Part shown: in pieces, positions 28,628 to 37,666 of the stretch | Position numbering within the stretch: the first letter of the stretch is position 1 | Layout: every line of letters begins with the position of its first letter | Assembly (NCBI RefSeq): GCF_007559025.1 | Contig: NZ_CP041765.1 | Span: 1,608,679-1,672,678, forward strand | DNA from: Tomitella fengzijianii | GTDB taxonomy: Bacteria > Actinomycetota > Actinomycetes > Mycobacteriales > Mycobacteriaceae | DNA length: 64,000 bases | Reading direction: 5' to 3' | The notes under the pieces: model-generated | Database searches by the model: none | Told to the model about the DNA's origin: nothing | Seen by the model: the letters and a program-made list of their open reading frames with translations, nothing else | Translations under genes and position numbers: made by a program

Positions 28628-29971
28628 GTGAACTCGATTACAGGGGCGACGTCTGTGGTGGGCGCGCGTATGGCGATGGGGCGAACGGCGCGTGCATTGG
28701 CAGCGCCGTCGGCGGCGCTTCTGCTGGTGACGGGGGTTTCGACGTCCGCGGCGGTGGCAGTGGGCCTGCCCGGAGTGGCGTCGGCGGACCCCGCCGCCGG
28801 GGCGGTGTCCCAGGATCTGCAGCAGTACCTGGACCTGCCGCTGGTGAATCGGGACGCCGCGCACGGTCCGGGCGGGGTCAACCCGGCCCTGCCCTACGAC
28901 GAGGCCGAGCTGGGCGCGCTGCTCGACCAGGCCCGCAGCGCGGGCATCGCACCCACCCGGTACGCGGCGCTGCTCTACCAGTACCGGCTGGTCGACGTGA
29001 GCAACGCCGCCGGGATCGACCTGGCGCAGTGGGATCCGCGCGCCGGCGCGCAGGCGAACCGCCAGAACCTCATCGATTCCTACAAGTACTACGAGGACCT
29101 GCAGCTGCAGCATCGGGAGCTGCAGTGGGCCGGCATGGGCGGCCTGGTCGGCGGCGACTTCGGCGGCGGCCTGCTGGACTTCGAACTGCTCACCGACGTC
29201 TACCAGTATCCCGGCCTCTCGCAGGCGGCCAACACGGTGGTCTCCCGCGTGCTGGAGGCCGGCGGACGCGAGGCCGCGGCGCAGCTTCCGGAGGGGCTGC
29301 GTGCCCTGGCGGAGGTGGGCGCCACCGTGACGCCCGAGGACCTGCACTGGGTGCTGGGCATGATCCTGGTGATGCAGAAGAACATCTTCTCCGACCTCAT
29401 GCCGATGCACCAGGCGTACGTCACCGAGGGGCTGCCGGCGCTCGAGGAGATGGAACGCGCCGGGCTGTTCGGCGCGGACATCATGCAGGCGTGGCGGGAC
29501 ATCGCCTCCGGCGACCCCGATCGCGTCTCCGACGGCAACGGGGTGCTGCTGCGACGCGAGCAGTACACCGTGATCGGCGACCAGTGGGACCAGGTGCGCG
29601 GGTACAAGGGCGCGGTCGGCGCGGCGATCACGTACGCGACCACGATCGCGGCGACGCCGTCGGTGGCCGGGGTCGTGCCGCCGCGCGAGTTCCACCCCAT
29701 CGAGATCACCCGGCCGCTGCCGGACGGGCGCACCGCCACGATCACCACGCCGTTGCCCGACTGGAACTGGTCGGTGTTCGACGAGCGCTGGGAGTACATC
29801 AACGCTCAGCTGCTGCCCAAGTACAAGGCGATGGTCGTCGACGACTGGCCGGGGCTCGCAGCCCAGTTGAGCCGGCCGTACGCTGAGCAGTTGCAGCGCG
29901 GACGCCCTCTCCAACACATCCCCGAGCTGCTGTTCTCCGCGGCCGCGGCGACGAAAGTGACGGTCTCATGA
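28628..29971 (+). CDS. Secreted protein of unknown function, coupled to lipase-like protein
   Basis: A 447-residue protein that I cannot assign to a known family. An N-terminal signal peptide is clear: basic start, hydrophobic core ALAAPSAALLLVTGVSTSAAVAVG, and an AxA-type cleavage site near GVASADPAAG. The mature part is mainly helical and acidic, with YQYRLVDVSNAAGIDLAQWDPRAGAQANRQ and DLHWVLGMILVMQKNIFSDLMP; it has no cysteines and no obvious active-site motif. The GTG at 28628 has GGAGGGG 6 nt upstream. Its stop overlaps the ATG of the next gene (ATGA), so the two proteins are co-translated and probably exported together. Confidence 0.75.
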   Translation: MNSITGATSVVGARMAMGRTARALAAPSAALLLVTGVSTSAAVAVGLPGVASADPAAGAVSQDLQQYLDLPLVNRDAAHGPGGVNPALPYDEAELGALLDQARSAGIAPTRYAALLYQYRLVDVSNAAGIDLAQWDPRAGAQANRQNLIDSYKYYEDLQLQHRELQWAGMGGLVGGDFGGGLLDFELLTDVYQYPGLSQAANTVVSRVLEAGGREAAAQLPEGLRALAEVGATVTPEDLHWVLGMILVMQKNIFSDLMPMHQAYVTEGLPALEEMERAGLFGADIMQAWRDIASGDPDRVSDGNGVLLRREQYTVIGDQWDQVRGYKGAVGAAITYATTIAATPSVAGVVPPREFHPIEITRPLPDGRTATITTPLPDWNWSVFDERWEYINAQLLPKYKAMVVDDWPGLAAQLSRPYAEQLQRGRPLQHIPELLFSAAAATKVTVS

Positions 29972-31374
29972 CGACACCTGGAAAGATCATGCGGACCCGG
30001 CACGGTGCCGCCCCGGGCGCGGCACGTGCGCGCCGGTGGCTGGCCGTCGCGGGATCCGGGCTGGTGCTGGCAGGAACCGCCGCGCTCGGCGGCGCGGCGA
30101 TGGGGGTGGGCGCCACCGCCGCCGCCGAACCCGAGGTGCGCACCCCGGGGCTCGACGAGGTCTTGACGCCGTACGTGCAGAGCACTTTCACCGACGGCCG
30201 GATGGCCACGCCCGGTGAGGTGATCGACGGTCTGCGCGCAACTGATGCTTTTTACGCCGAGCCGCCCCTCACCGGCACCGAGGCGCCGGGCACGCTGCTC
30301 AAGTGGAAACCGGTGCAGGTGCAGTTCGGCGGCGTGCGCCCGGGCAACCTCGACGCCTACAAGATCATGTACGTCACCCGCGGCGTGCAGGAGCAGCCGG
30401 TGATCAGCACCGGCATCGTCATGATCCCCGCGGGGGAGTCCGGCGCGGCGGACCCGAGTGCGCTCATCGGCTACCAGGAGGCCAACGACAGCGTCGGCGC
30501 CGGATGCCACCCGAGCACGCAGTGGACGGGGGGCGACCAGATTGATCCGGCCGCCCATTCGGCGCTGGGACCGCTCGCCCAGATGTTCAGCAAATCGATG
30601 GCGGTGGTGATCAGCGACGTCGGAAACGACGCCGATCCGTCGCCGCACGGCGTGTTCGCCGGGCAGTTCAGCGGCCGGGCGAACCTCGACGGCATCCGGG
30701 CGGCGCTGCAGGTGCCCGACGCCGACCTGCCGGCCGACATCCCGATCGGTTTGTTCGGCATCGCCGGCGGCGGCGTCGGCGCGGCCACGGCGGCCGAGAT
30801 CCAGCCCCGGTACGCGCCCGAGCTCGACGTGCGCGCCGCAGTGCTCGAGGGGATGGTCGTGGACCAGCGCAACTTCATGCGCGTCGCCGACGGCTCGGTG
30901 GGATCGGGATTCGCCTTCGCCAACCTGCTGGGACTCGAGCCCTGGTACCCGGAGATGAAGATCGACGAGAAGCTCACGCCGCTCGGCAGGCAGATCGCCG
31001 ATTTCTACCGCACGCAGTGCCAGCTTTCCTACTTCTCGATGCCGTTCGTGCCGCTGCACCTGCTGTTCACGTCGGGTCTTGACCCGGCGGACATCCCCGA
31101 CTTCCAGCACGCCTACGACGACAACGTCCTCGGGCGCTCGGCGCCGGACGCGAAGGTGCTCATCACCTCGTGCGGCGCCGACGATTCGCCGATGTCGCTG
31201 GTGCCGGCGAAGGACTCCCGCGAGCTCGCGGAAAAGTACCGGGCCGGCGGGACCGACGTGACCTATGCGCCCAGCGACTGCTCGATGGAGAAGCTGCTCA
31301 GCGATCCCTACGGCTGGGGCACGGATCTGTTCGGCATGCAGACGGTCGACTGGCTGGCCGCGACGGTGGAGTAG
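29968..31374 (+). CDS. Secretory lipase family protein lacking the catalytic serine
   Basis: A 468-residue exported protein of the secretory lipase (LIP, alpha/beta-hydrolase) family. The signal peptide runs to about residue 54 (WLAVAGSGLVLAGTAALGGAAMGVGATAAAE). Alignment by eye with the window's other lipase (37667-39052) places GIAGGG (about 264-269) over its GYSGGA elbow, so the nucleophile serine is replaced by alanine. The segment equivalent to that lipase's GEHLSGG has no histidine (DCSMEKL). The neighbouring QPRYAPEL matches QPVYAPDV, so the fold is clearly shared. It is probably a non-catalytic homologue with a binding or scaffold role alongside the coupled secreted protein upstream. 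Cysteines could form disulfides outside the cell. Confidence 0.82.
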   Translation: MTTPGKIMRTRHGAAPGAARARRWLAVAGSGLVLAGTAALGGAAMGVGATAAAEPEVRTPGLDEVLTPYVQSTFTDGRMATPGEVIDGLRATDAFYAEPPLTGTEAPGTLLKWKPVQVQFGGVRPGNLDAYKIMYVTRGVQEQPVISTGIVMIPAGESGAADPSALIGYQEANDSVGAGCHPSTQWTGGDQIDPAAHSALGPLAQMFSKSMAVVISDVGNDADPSPHGVFAGQFSGRANLDGIRAALQVPDADLPADIPIGLFGIAGGGVGAATAAEIQPRYAPELDVRAAVLEGMVVDQRNFMRVADGSVGSGFAFANLLGLEPWYPEMKIDEKLTPLGRQIADFYRTQCQLSYFSMPFVPLHLLFTSGLDPADIPDFQHAYDDNVLGRSAPDAKVLITSCGADDSPMSLVPAKDSRELAEKYRAGGTDVTYAPSDCSMEKLLSDPYGWGTDLFGMQTVDWLAATVE

Positions 31375-31407
31375 GCGATTCAGCAGGCTGAGCGTCGGCG
31401 TATCCAT

Positions 31408-31413
31408 TACGGT
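31408..31413 (+). promoter_or_regulatory. -10 element, leaderless promoter of NDH-2-like gene
   Basis: TACGGT followed by 7 nt and the GTG at 31421. Confidence 0.45.
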
Positions 31414-31420
31414 CGGATTC

Positions 31421-32743
31421 GTGGTGGACGACGTGCAGACCGATGACGGCTCCTCGGACGGTAGCGGCACCGCGCGGGTGTCGCGCTGGGACGTGGTGGT
31501 GGTGGGCGGCGGGTTCGCGGGCGTCGCCGCGGCGACGCGACTCGGCCAGGCTGGCGTGGACGTATTGCTGATCGACGCCAACGACTACCACCAGTTCCAG
31601 CCGCTGCTCTACCAGGTGGCCACATCACAGATCGGCATCTCCGAGGTGGCGCGCCCATTGCGGTCGATGTTCCGGCGTCAGGAGACGGTGCGCGTGGCCA
31701 TCTCGGCGGTCACCGGCATCGATGCCGGGGGCCGCACGGTGACGCTCGACGACGGCACCGTGTGCGCCGGGCGGGCGCTGGTGATCGCGACGGGCGCCCA
31801 GGCGAACTTCTTCGGCATCGACGGCGCCGCCGAGTATTCGTACCCGCTGTACTCGCTCGACGACGCGGTGCGGCTGGCAGGGGGCATGCTCAGCGCGCTC
31901 GACGAGGCGGACAGGCTCTCCGCGCCGCGCGACCCCATCGACCTGGTGGTGGTGGGCGGCGGCGCCACGGGAGTCGAGTTCGCGGGGGCGGCGGCGGAGA
32001 GCCTCGCCTCCGCCGTCGCGGCGGTCTTCCCCGGCGATTTGGCGGCGCGCACGACGGTGCATCTGGTCGACATGGTGCCCACGGTGTTGGGCCCGTTCTC
32101 GGAGAAGTCCCAGAAGTACGCCCGTAGTGTGCTGGAGCGCGCGGGCGTGCGGTTGCATCTGGGCAAGGGCGTCACGGCGGTGCGCGGGGACGGCGTCACC
32201 CTGGAGGACGGCACGCGCGTGCCTGCGCGGATGGTGGTGTGGGCCGGCGGGCTCAAGGGACGCGACGTGCTCGCGGGCGCCGGCCTGCCCCTGGGCCGGG
32301 GAGGCCGCGTGGACGTCGCCGCCGACCTGACCGTCGACGGCCTCGACGGCGTGTACGCGCTGGGCGACTCTGCGAACATCACCGACGCCAAGGGGCGCGC
32401 GCTACCGCAGCTCGGGTCCGTGGCGCAACAATCGGGCAAGTGGGCCGCCCGGAACATCCTGGCCGACTTCTCCGGCCGGCATCGCGAGCCTTTCGCCTAC
32501 CGCGACAAGGGGATCATGGCGATGATCGGCCGCGGGGCCGCGGTGGCCGAGGTCGGTCCGCGCCGCTGGAAGTTCAGGGGTCCGGCCGCGTTCGTCGCAT
32601 GGCTCGGCGTTCACGCGGCGCTGCTCTCCGGGGTGTGGCAGCGGGTGGGCGCTGTCGCGTCGTGGAGCGTCGGGTACTTCACCAAGTACCGTCCCCAGGC
32701 CATGGTGGCGCACGTGGCCCAGGACCTGCGGCGGGGGAACTGA
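31421..32743 (+). CDS. NAD(P)/FAD-dependent oxidoreductase, type II NADH dehydrogenase-like
   Basis: A 440-residue flavoprotein of the NDH-2 family, which oxidises NADH and reduces membrane quinone without pumping protons. FAD is bound by DVVVVGGGFAGVAAATRL near residue 25; NAD(H) by LVVVGGGATGVEFAGAAAE in the middle; and GVYALGDSANI is the second FAD contact. HQFQPLLYQVATSQIGISEVARPLR is typical of NDH-2. The C-terminal AFVAWLGVHAALLSGVWQRV forms the membrane-associating helix. It complements complex I encoded just upstream. The GTG at 31421 is preceded by a -10 box; a second GTG follows immediately. Confidence 0.85.
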   Translation: MVDDVQTDDGSSDGSGTARVSRWDVVVVGGGFAGVAAATRLGQAGVDVLLIDANDYHQFQPLLYQVATSQIGISEVARPLRSMFRRQETVRVAISAVTGIDAGGRTVTLDDGTVCAGRALVIATGAQANFFGIDGAAEYSYPLYSLDDAVRLAGGMLSALDEADRLSAPRDPIDLVVVGGGATGVEFAGAAAESLASAVAAVFPGDLAARTTVHLVDMVPTVLGPFSEKSQKYARSVLERAGVRLHLGKGVTAVRGDGVTLEDGTRVPARMVVWAGGLKGRDVLAGAGLPLGRGGRVDVAADLTVDGLDGVYALGDSANITDAKGRALPQLGSVAQQSGKWAARNILADFSGRHREPFAYRDKGIMAMIGRGAAVAEVGPRRWKFRGPAAFVAWLGVHAALLSGVWQRVGAVASWSVGYFTKYRPQAMVAHVAQDLRRGN

Positions 32744-33209
32744 GGGCCGGCTCGGGGCGGAATCGCGGGCGGTTACACCACGTGCGAGTCCGCTTTGACG
32801 GGGTCCGCAGGCCGGTCTGTCGGAAGTCCCTGCGCGACCGGCTCTCATTCTGCAGTTTGACCCGCGGCTATGACAGCCTGGAGTGGCTCCACCGGGACGG
32901 AGAAAGTCGGACTCAGCCGACCCTAACCTCGAGGTGTCCGTGACCGCTTGACTTCAGGTCGCCTCGAGGTTGCGGGGTGATTGTGGGCGGCGTGCCTGCC
33001 CGGCGGTTGCCGGGGAGGGCGGGACGATGAGCGCGACAAGCCGCCCGACAGCGATTGGGGTCCGGGGCGGTTCACACTGCATCCGTCAATGACGCGGTGT
33101 CACAGACGAACTCGGCCACCGAGTTACACCACTGTATGGGGCACTACCTGAGCGTGAGAACGTCGGCGTGGTGGACGATGAACCGTCTGTCAGTGTTTGG
33201 GGTGGCCGG
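32744..33209. other. Intergenic region bordering a mobile islet
   Basis: No gene is supported here. It holds the left copy of a 40-bp inverted repeat (32891-32930). On the minus strand around 33150-33190 a short frame reads RRFIVHHADVLTLR and a TAG stop, reminiscent of the C-terminus of IS21-type IstB helper proteins; this is too short to call. The segment ends where homology to the IS30 element B end begins. Confidence 0.5.
32891..32930 (+). repeat. 40-bp inverted repeat, left copy
   Basis: It matches the reverse complement of 34748-34787 at 36 of 40 positions (starts ACCGGGACGGAGAAA, ends CCCTAACCTC). The two copies bracket the MFS-GNAT islet. Confidence 0.7.
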
Positions 33210-33268
33210 CCCAACCCGCCACTCCTACCGTGTCACCAGCATAATTGCTTCGACGCTATGACACCGCC
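33210..33268 (-). mobile_element. Remnant end of an IS30 element B-like insertion
   Basis: 59 bp identical at 56 positions to 6452-6510, the transposase-start end of element B, ending in the same terminal repeat (GACGCTATGACACCGCC). Homology stops at the transposase start codon, so the rest of the element was lost by deletion or recombination. The terminal base at 33268 abuts the truncated MFS gene. Confidence 0.88.
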
Positions 33269-33270
33269 GT

Positions 33271-34266
33271 TTGCTGTTCACGGCTGTCGTCCCCGCTCTC
33301 CTTACTGTCGCCCTGGCACTGAATCTGTCAAACTTGTGGGTCGCGCTGGCGACCATGCTGGTGGTGGGAGTCGGCGGAGCCATCTATTTCGGGCTGCGAG
33401 CGGCGATACTTCCGGAAGTCCTTCCACAGGAAGACATGTACATCGCCGGTCGAGCCCTGCTACGCGTGTCCTCCCAGGCCACACAGGTCATCGGATCGAT
33501 CTCCGGTGGCGCCTTCGTACTCACCTTGGGGGCGAGCGGCGCGCTGTGGTTCAACGCTGCCTCATTCCTGCTGCTTGCTGCGCTGGTCTTCATCGGGATC
33601 CCGCGAGCGCTTTCGTTCTCTGAGCACGACGAGCCGGAGGCTGCAAAGCCGGGGATGCGAGCGGTGGCCGCCACGGTGTTACGCACTCCAGGACTGGTTG
33701 GTGTTCTGCTGATCGGATGGCTCGCTCCCTGTTTCGCTATCAGCGTAGAAACGCTTGCAGCCCCATACGTTTCGTCGATCGGACGCGATCCTGCGCTTCT
33801 CTCGCTGATACTCGCCGCGAGCGGCGCCGGCATGGTTGTAGGCGATGTGATCGCTTCCCGCATGCTCTCCGCAAGTGCGCGTACGCGGCTGATCCTCCCG
33901 GCCGCAGTGCTGTTCGTCGGCAGCTCAGTCGTGTTCCTGGCCGAACCGAACCTCGAAATCACTCTGGGCATTGTGTTCATCGCGGGACTGGGGATCATGT
34001 GCCTGCCCGGACTTGACTCCGCGACGATCAGGCTCACACCGAAGTCGGTGCGTGGGACCGTTCTGAGCGTTCAGTTCCTGATCTTCCTCGGAATCCAGGG
34101 TGTAGCAGCGCTTCTGTGGGGCGTGTTGGGCTCGACGATGGCTCCGAACATGGCGTTGGCGTTGATCGGGGCGCTGGGCATTGTCACCATCGTGGTTCTA
34201 TACCTCGCCACCCACCGAGCCGTCGAAAGTGTCAAGGCCAATCAGGAGGAGGCAGTCGAATCGTGA
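33271..34266 (+). pseudogene. MFS transporter, 5' truncated
   Basis: The open frame encodes 331 residues of a major-facilitator transporter, about 70-90 residues short of the usual 400-420. It begins inside a membrane helix (LFTAVVPALLTVALALNLSNLWVALATMLVVG) directly at the end of the IS30 remnant, so the first two or so helices, the promoter and the start codon are gone. Nine or ten helices remain (for example VLLIGWLAPCFAISVETLAAPYV, LEITLGIVFIAGLGIMCLPGLDSA, FLIFLGIQGVAALLWGVLGS). Family members related to macrolide-type exporters look similar, but the substrate is unknown. Base composition is visibly lower in GC than the flanks. The stop overlaps the next gene. Confidence 0.7.
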
Positions 34267-34685
34267 GTGTTGTCATCGACTATCAGTTGTCCGTAGACGA
34301 GTTGAACCGCACCCTAGACTTCCTAATGGAGGACGCCTACTGGAACAGGTGGCGCAGTCGCGACCAGATCCGACAGCAGTTCGAGACCGCTTGGAAGGTA
34401 TACGCGGTGCGCTCTTCTGAGACCGGAGAACTCCTCGGTACGGTACGCGTGTCCTCCGACGGCGTCAGCTACGGTTATATCGCGGACGGCTTCGTCTTCC
34501 CTGGACACCGCGGAGACGGCGTAGGCAGCACCGTACTTGAGGTACTGCTAGCGGACCCGGAGGCAGCAGACTTCCGTTGGATGCTCCACACGGCTGACGC
34601 GCAACCCCTATACTCCCGCTTTGGCTTCATCTCCTACGGCCCCACCTACATGGAACGCCCTAGTCGGCACAGCGCATCCCATTAG
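34263..34685 (+). CDS. GNAT family N-acetyltransferase (islet gene)
   Basis: A 140-residue GNAT acetyltransferase. The acetyl-CoA loop is GFVFPGHRGDGVGSTVLEVLL; the C-terminal LHTADAQPLYSRFGFISYGP resembles the YajL/PA-type GNAT ending. The GTG at 34263 overlaps the MFS stop (GTGA) with AGGAGGAGG about 9 nt upstream, so it was co-translated with the transporter. An exporter plus acetyltransferase pair is common in resistance or self-protection cassettes; that reading is inference. Codon use is less GC-biased than in neighbours, suggesting transfer. The ORF itself is intact. Confidence 0.82.
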   Translation: MSVVIDYQLSVDELNRTLDFLMEDAYWNRWRSRDQIRQQFETAWKVYAVRSSETGELLGTVRVSSDGVSYGYIADGFVFPGHRGDGVGSTVLEVLLADPEAADFRWMLHTADAQPLYSRFGFISYGPTYMERPSRHSASH

Positions 34686-34747
34686 GGCTGAATCCCCTCC
34701 GGAATGTCGGGGGGATTCATGTTGCTGAGAGCTGTCCTGGCGAGTGA

Positions 34748-34787
34748 GAGGTTAGGGACGGCTGGGTCCGAATTTCTCCGTCGCGGT
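34748..34787 (-). repeat. 40-bp inverted repeat, right copy
   Basis: Reverse-complement partner of 32891-32930 with four mismatches. It lies 62 bp after the GNAT stop codon. Confidence 0.7.
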
Positions 34788-34874
34788 TGGGCCGAGTTGG
34801 GTTGACATGGCCAGGCCCGCGGCACGGGGATGGGCGCGCGGCAGAGACGGCCAGCGCACCCCCGAACCGCGCAG

Positions 34875-34901
34875 TGCTGCCGCCACCCCTCGGCGGCAGC
34901 A
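34875..34901 (-). terminator. Hairpin terminator downstream of fumarase
   Basis: Arms TGCTGCCGCC (34875-34884) and GGCGGCAGCA (34892-34901) are fully complementary with a 7-nt loop. They lie 34 nt past the fumarase stop on the minus strand. Confidence 0.6.
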
Positions 34902-34934
34902 GCCATGGCGGCGCGGGGACCGGGGTGAGGGTCC

Positions 34935-36632
<1,698 letters not shown>

Positions 36633-36652
36633 TATCACTCCAGGTCCGAAGA

Positions 36653-36658
36653 AGTCTA
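36653..36658 (-). promoter_or_regulatory. -10 element of fumarase promoter
   Basis: TAGACT on the minus strand, 20 nt before the ATG at 36632, leaving a short leader that contains the ribosome binding site. Confidence 0.45.
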
Positions 36659-36755
36659 TGTTTTCGACTCCAGGTTAACGGCCGCCGATCCACGGTCCTC
36701 CCGCGGGAACCCGTGATGCACCGCACGGACCACGGCGCGGGCGGTGCGGCCCCGC

Positions 36756-36761
36756 TACCCT
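36756..36761 (+). promoter_or_regulatory. -10 element, leaderless promoter of CPBP protease gene
   Basis: TACCCT, 7 nt, then the GTG at 36769. Confidence 0.5.
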
Positions 36762-36768
36762 GGAACAG

Positions 36769-37641
36769 GTGACAGCGACGGACGCGGGTTCCCAGGGTCT
36801 TGCGGCCCAGGGTCTCGCGGGCCGGGGATTTGCTGTGCCGGCTTCTGCCGCGCATGGCACCGGCCCGCGGCAGGGCGTCGGAGAACAGCAAGGTCCGGAC
36901 GCGAGGACGATCGAGGAGCCGCCGGTCGTGAGTGGCGTGCGGGCCATCCGGGCATGGGTGGACGTCGCGATCGTCGTCGTCGTGCTGGTGGCCACGAATC
37001 TCGTCGCGCATTTCACCACCGTGTGGGCGTCGATCGCCGCCGTACCGGTGGCGGCGGTCGTCCTGTTGGGCATGATGCGCGCGCGGGGCATGGCGTGGTC
37101 GGAACTCGGGCTTTCTCCGCGGCACTGGAAACGCAGCACCGTCTACGCGTTGGCCTGCGTGATCACGGTCGCCACCGTGGTGGTCGTCGGCGCCGTGCTG
37201 CCCGTGACGCGCGAGTTCTTCATGGTGGACCGTTATGCCACCGTGTCGGGCGCGTTGATCGCGGCGATGGTGGTGATCCCGTTGCAGACGGCCATCCCGG
37301 AGGAGCTCGCGTTCCGAGGTGTCCTGCACGGCACGCTCAGCAGGGCATCCGGGGTGCGGGGCGTATTCGTTTTCGGGTCGATGCTCTTCGGCCTATGGCA
37401 TGTGGCCTCCTCTCTGGGGCTCACAGCGGGCAACGAAGGACTGTCCGCGATCTTCGGTTCCGGCGTGCTGGGGCAGGTTCTCGGCATCGCGGGGGCCGTG
37501 GTGGCCACTGCGGCGGCCGGCGCGGTGTTCACGTGGCTGCGCCGTCGCAGCGGGAGCCTCCTGGCGCCGATCGCGCTGCACTGGTCGCTCAACGGGGCCG
37601 GTGCGCTCGCGGCCGCGCTGGCGTGGCATCTCGTGGCCTGA
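36769..37641 (+). CDS. CPBP family intramembrane glutamic endopeptidase
   Basis: A 290-residue membrane protease of the CPBP (Abi, Rce1-like) family. After a Gly/Ala-rich cytoplasmic N-terminus of about 60 residues come eight or so helices. The family motifs are intact: PEELAFRGVL (EExxxR), LFGLWH (FxxxH) and ALHWSLN (HxxxN). In bacteria such enzymes process prenylated or signal-like peptides, protect against bacteriocins or act in signalling; the substrate here is unknown. It diverges from fumarase and converges on the lipase gene 25 bp downstream. Confidence 0.88.
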   Translation: MTATDAGSQGLAAQGLAGRGFAVPASAAHGTGPRQGVGEQQGPDARTIEEPPVVSGVRAIRAWVDVAIVVVVLVATNLVAHFTTVWASIAAVPVAAVVLLGMMRARGMAWSELGLSPRHWKRSTVYALACVITVATVVVVGAVLPVTREFFMVDRYATVSGALIAAMVVIPLQTAIPEELAFRGVLHGTLSRASGVRGVFVFGSMLFGLWHVASSLGLTAGNEGLSAIFGSGVLGQVLGIAGAVVATAAAGAVFTWLRRRSGSLLAPIALHWSLNGAGALAAALAWHLVA

Positions 37642-37666
37642 CGCGTCGTGCGGGGCCCCGGCGCGG

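Noticed and set aside
37642-37666. Shared terminator between CPBP and lipase genes
   Set aside because: Only a short GGGGCCCC palindrome fits in the 25-bp gap, too weak to call.
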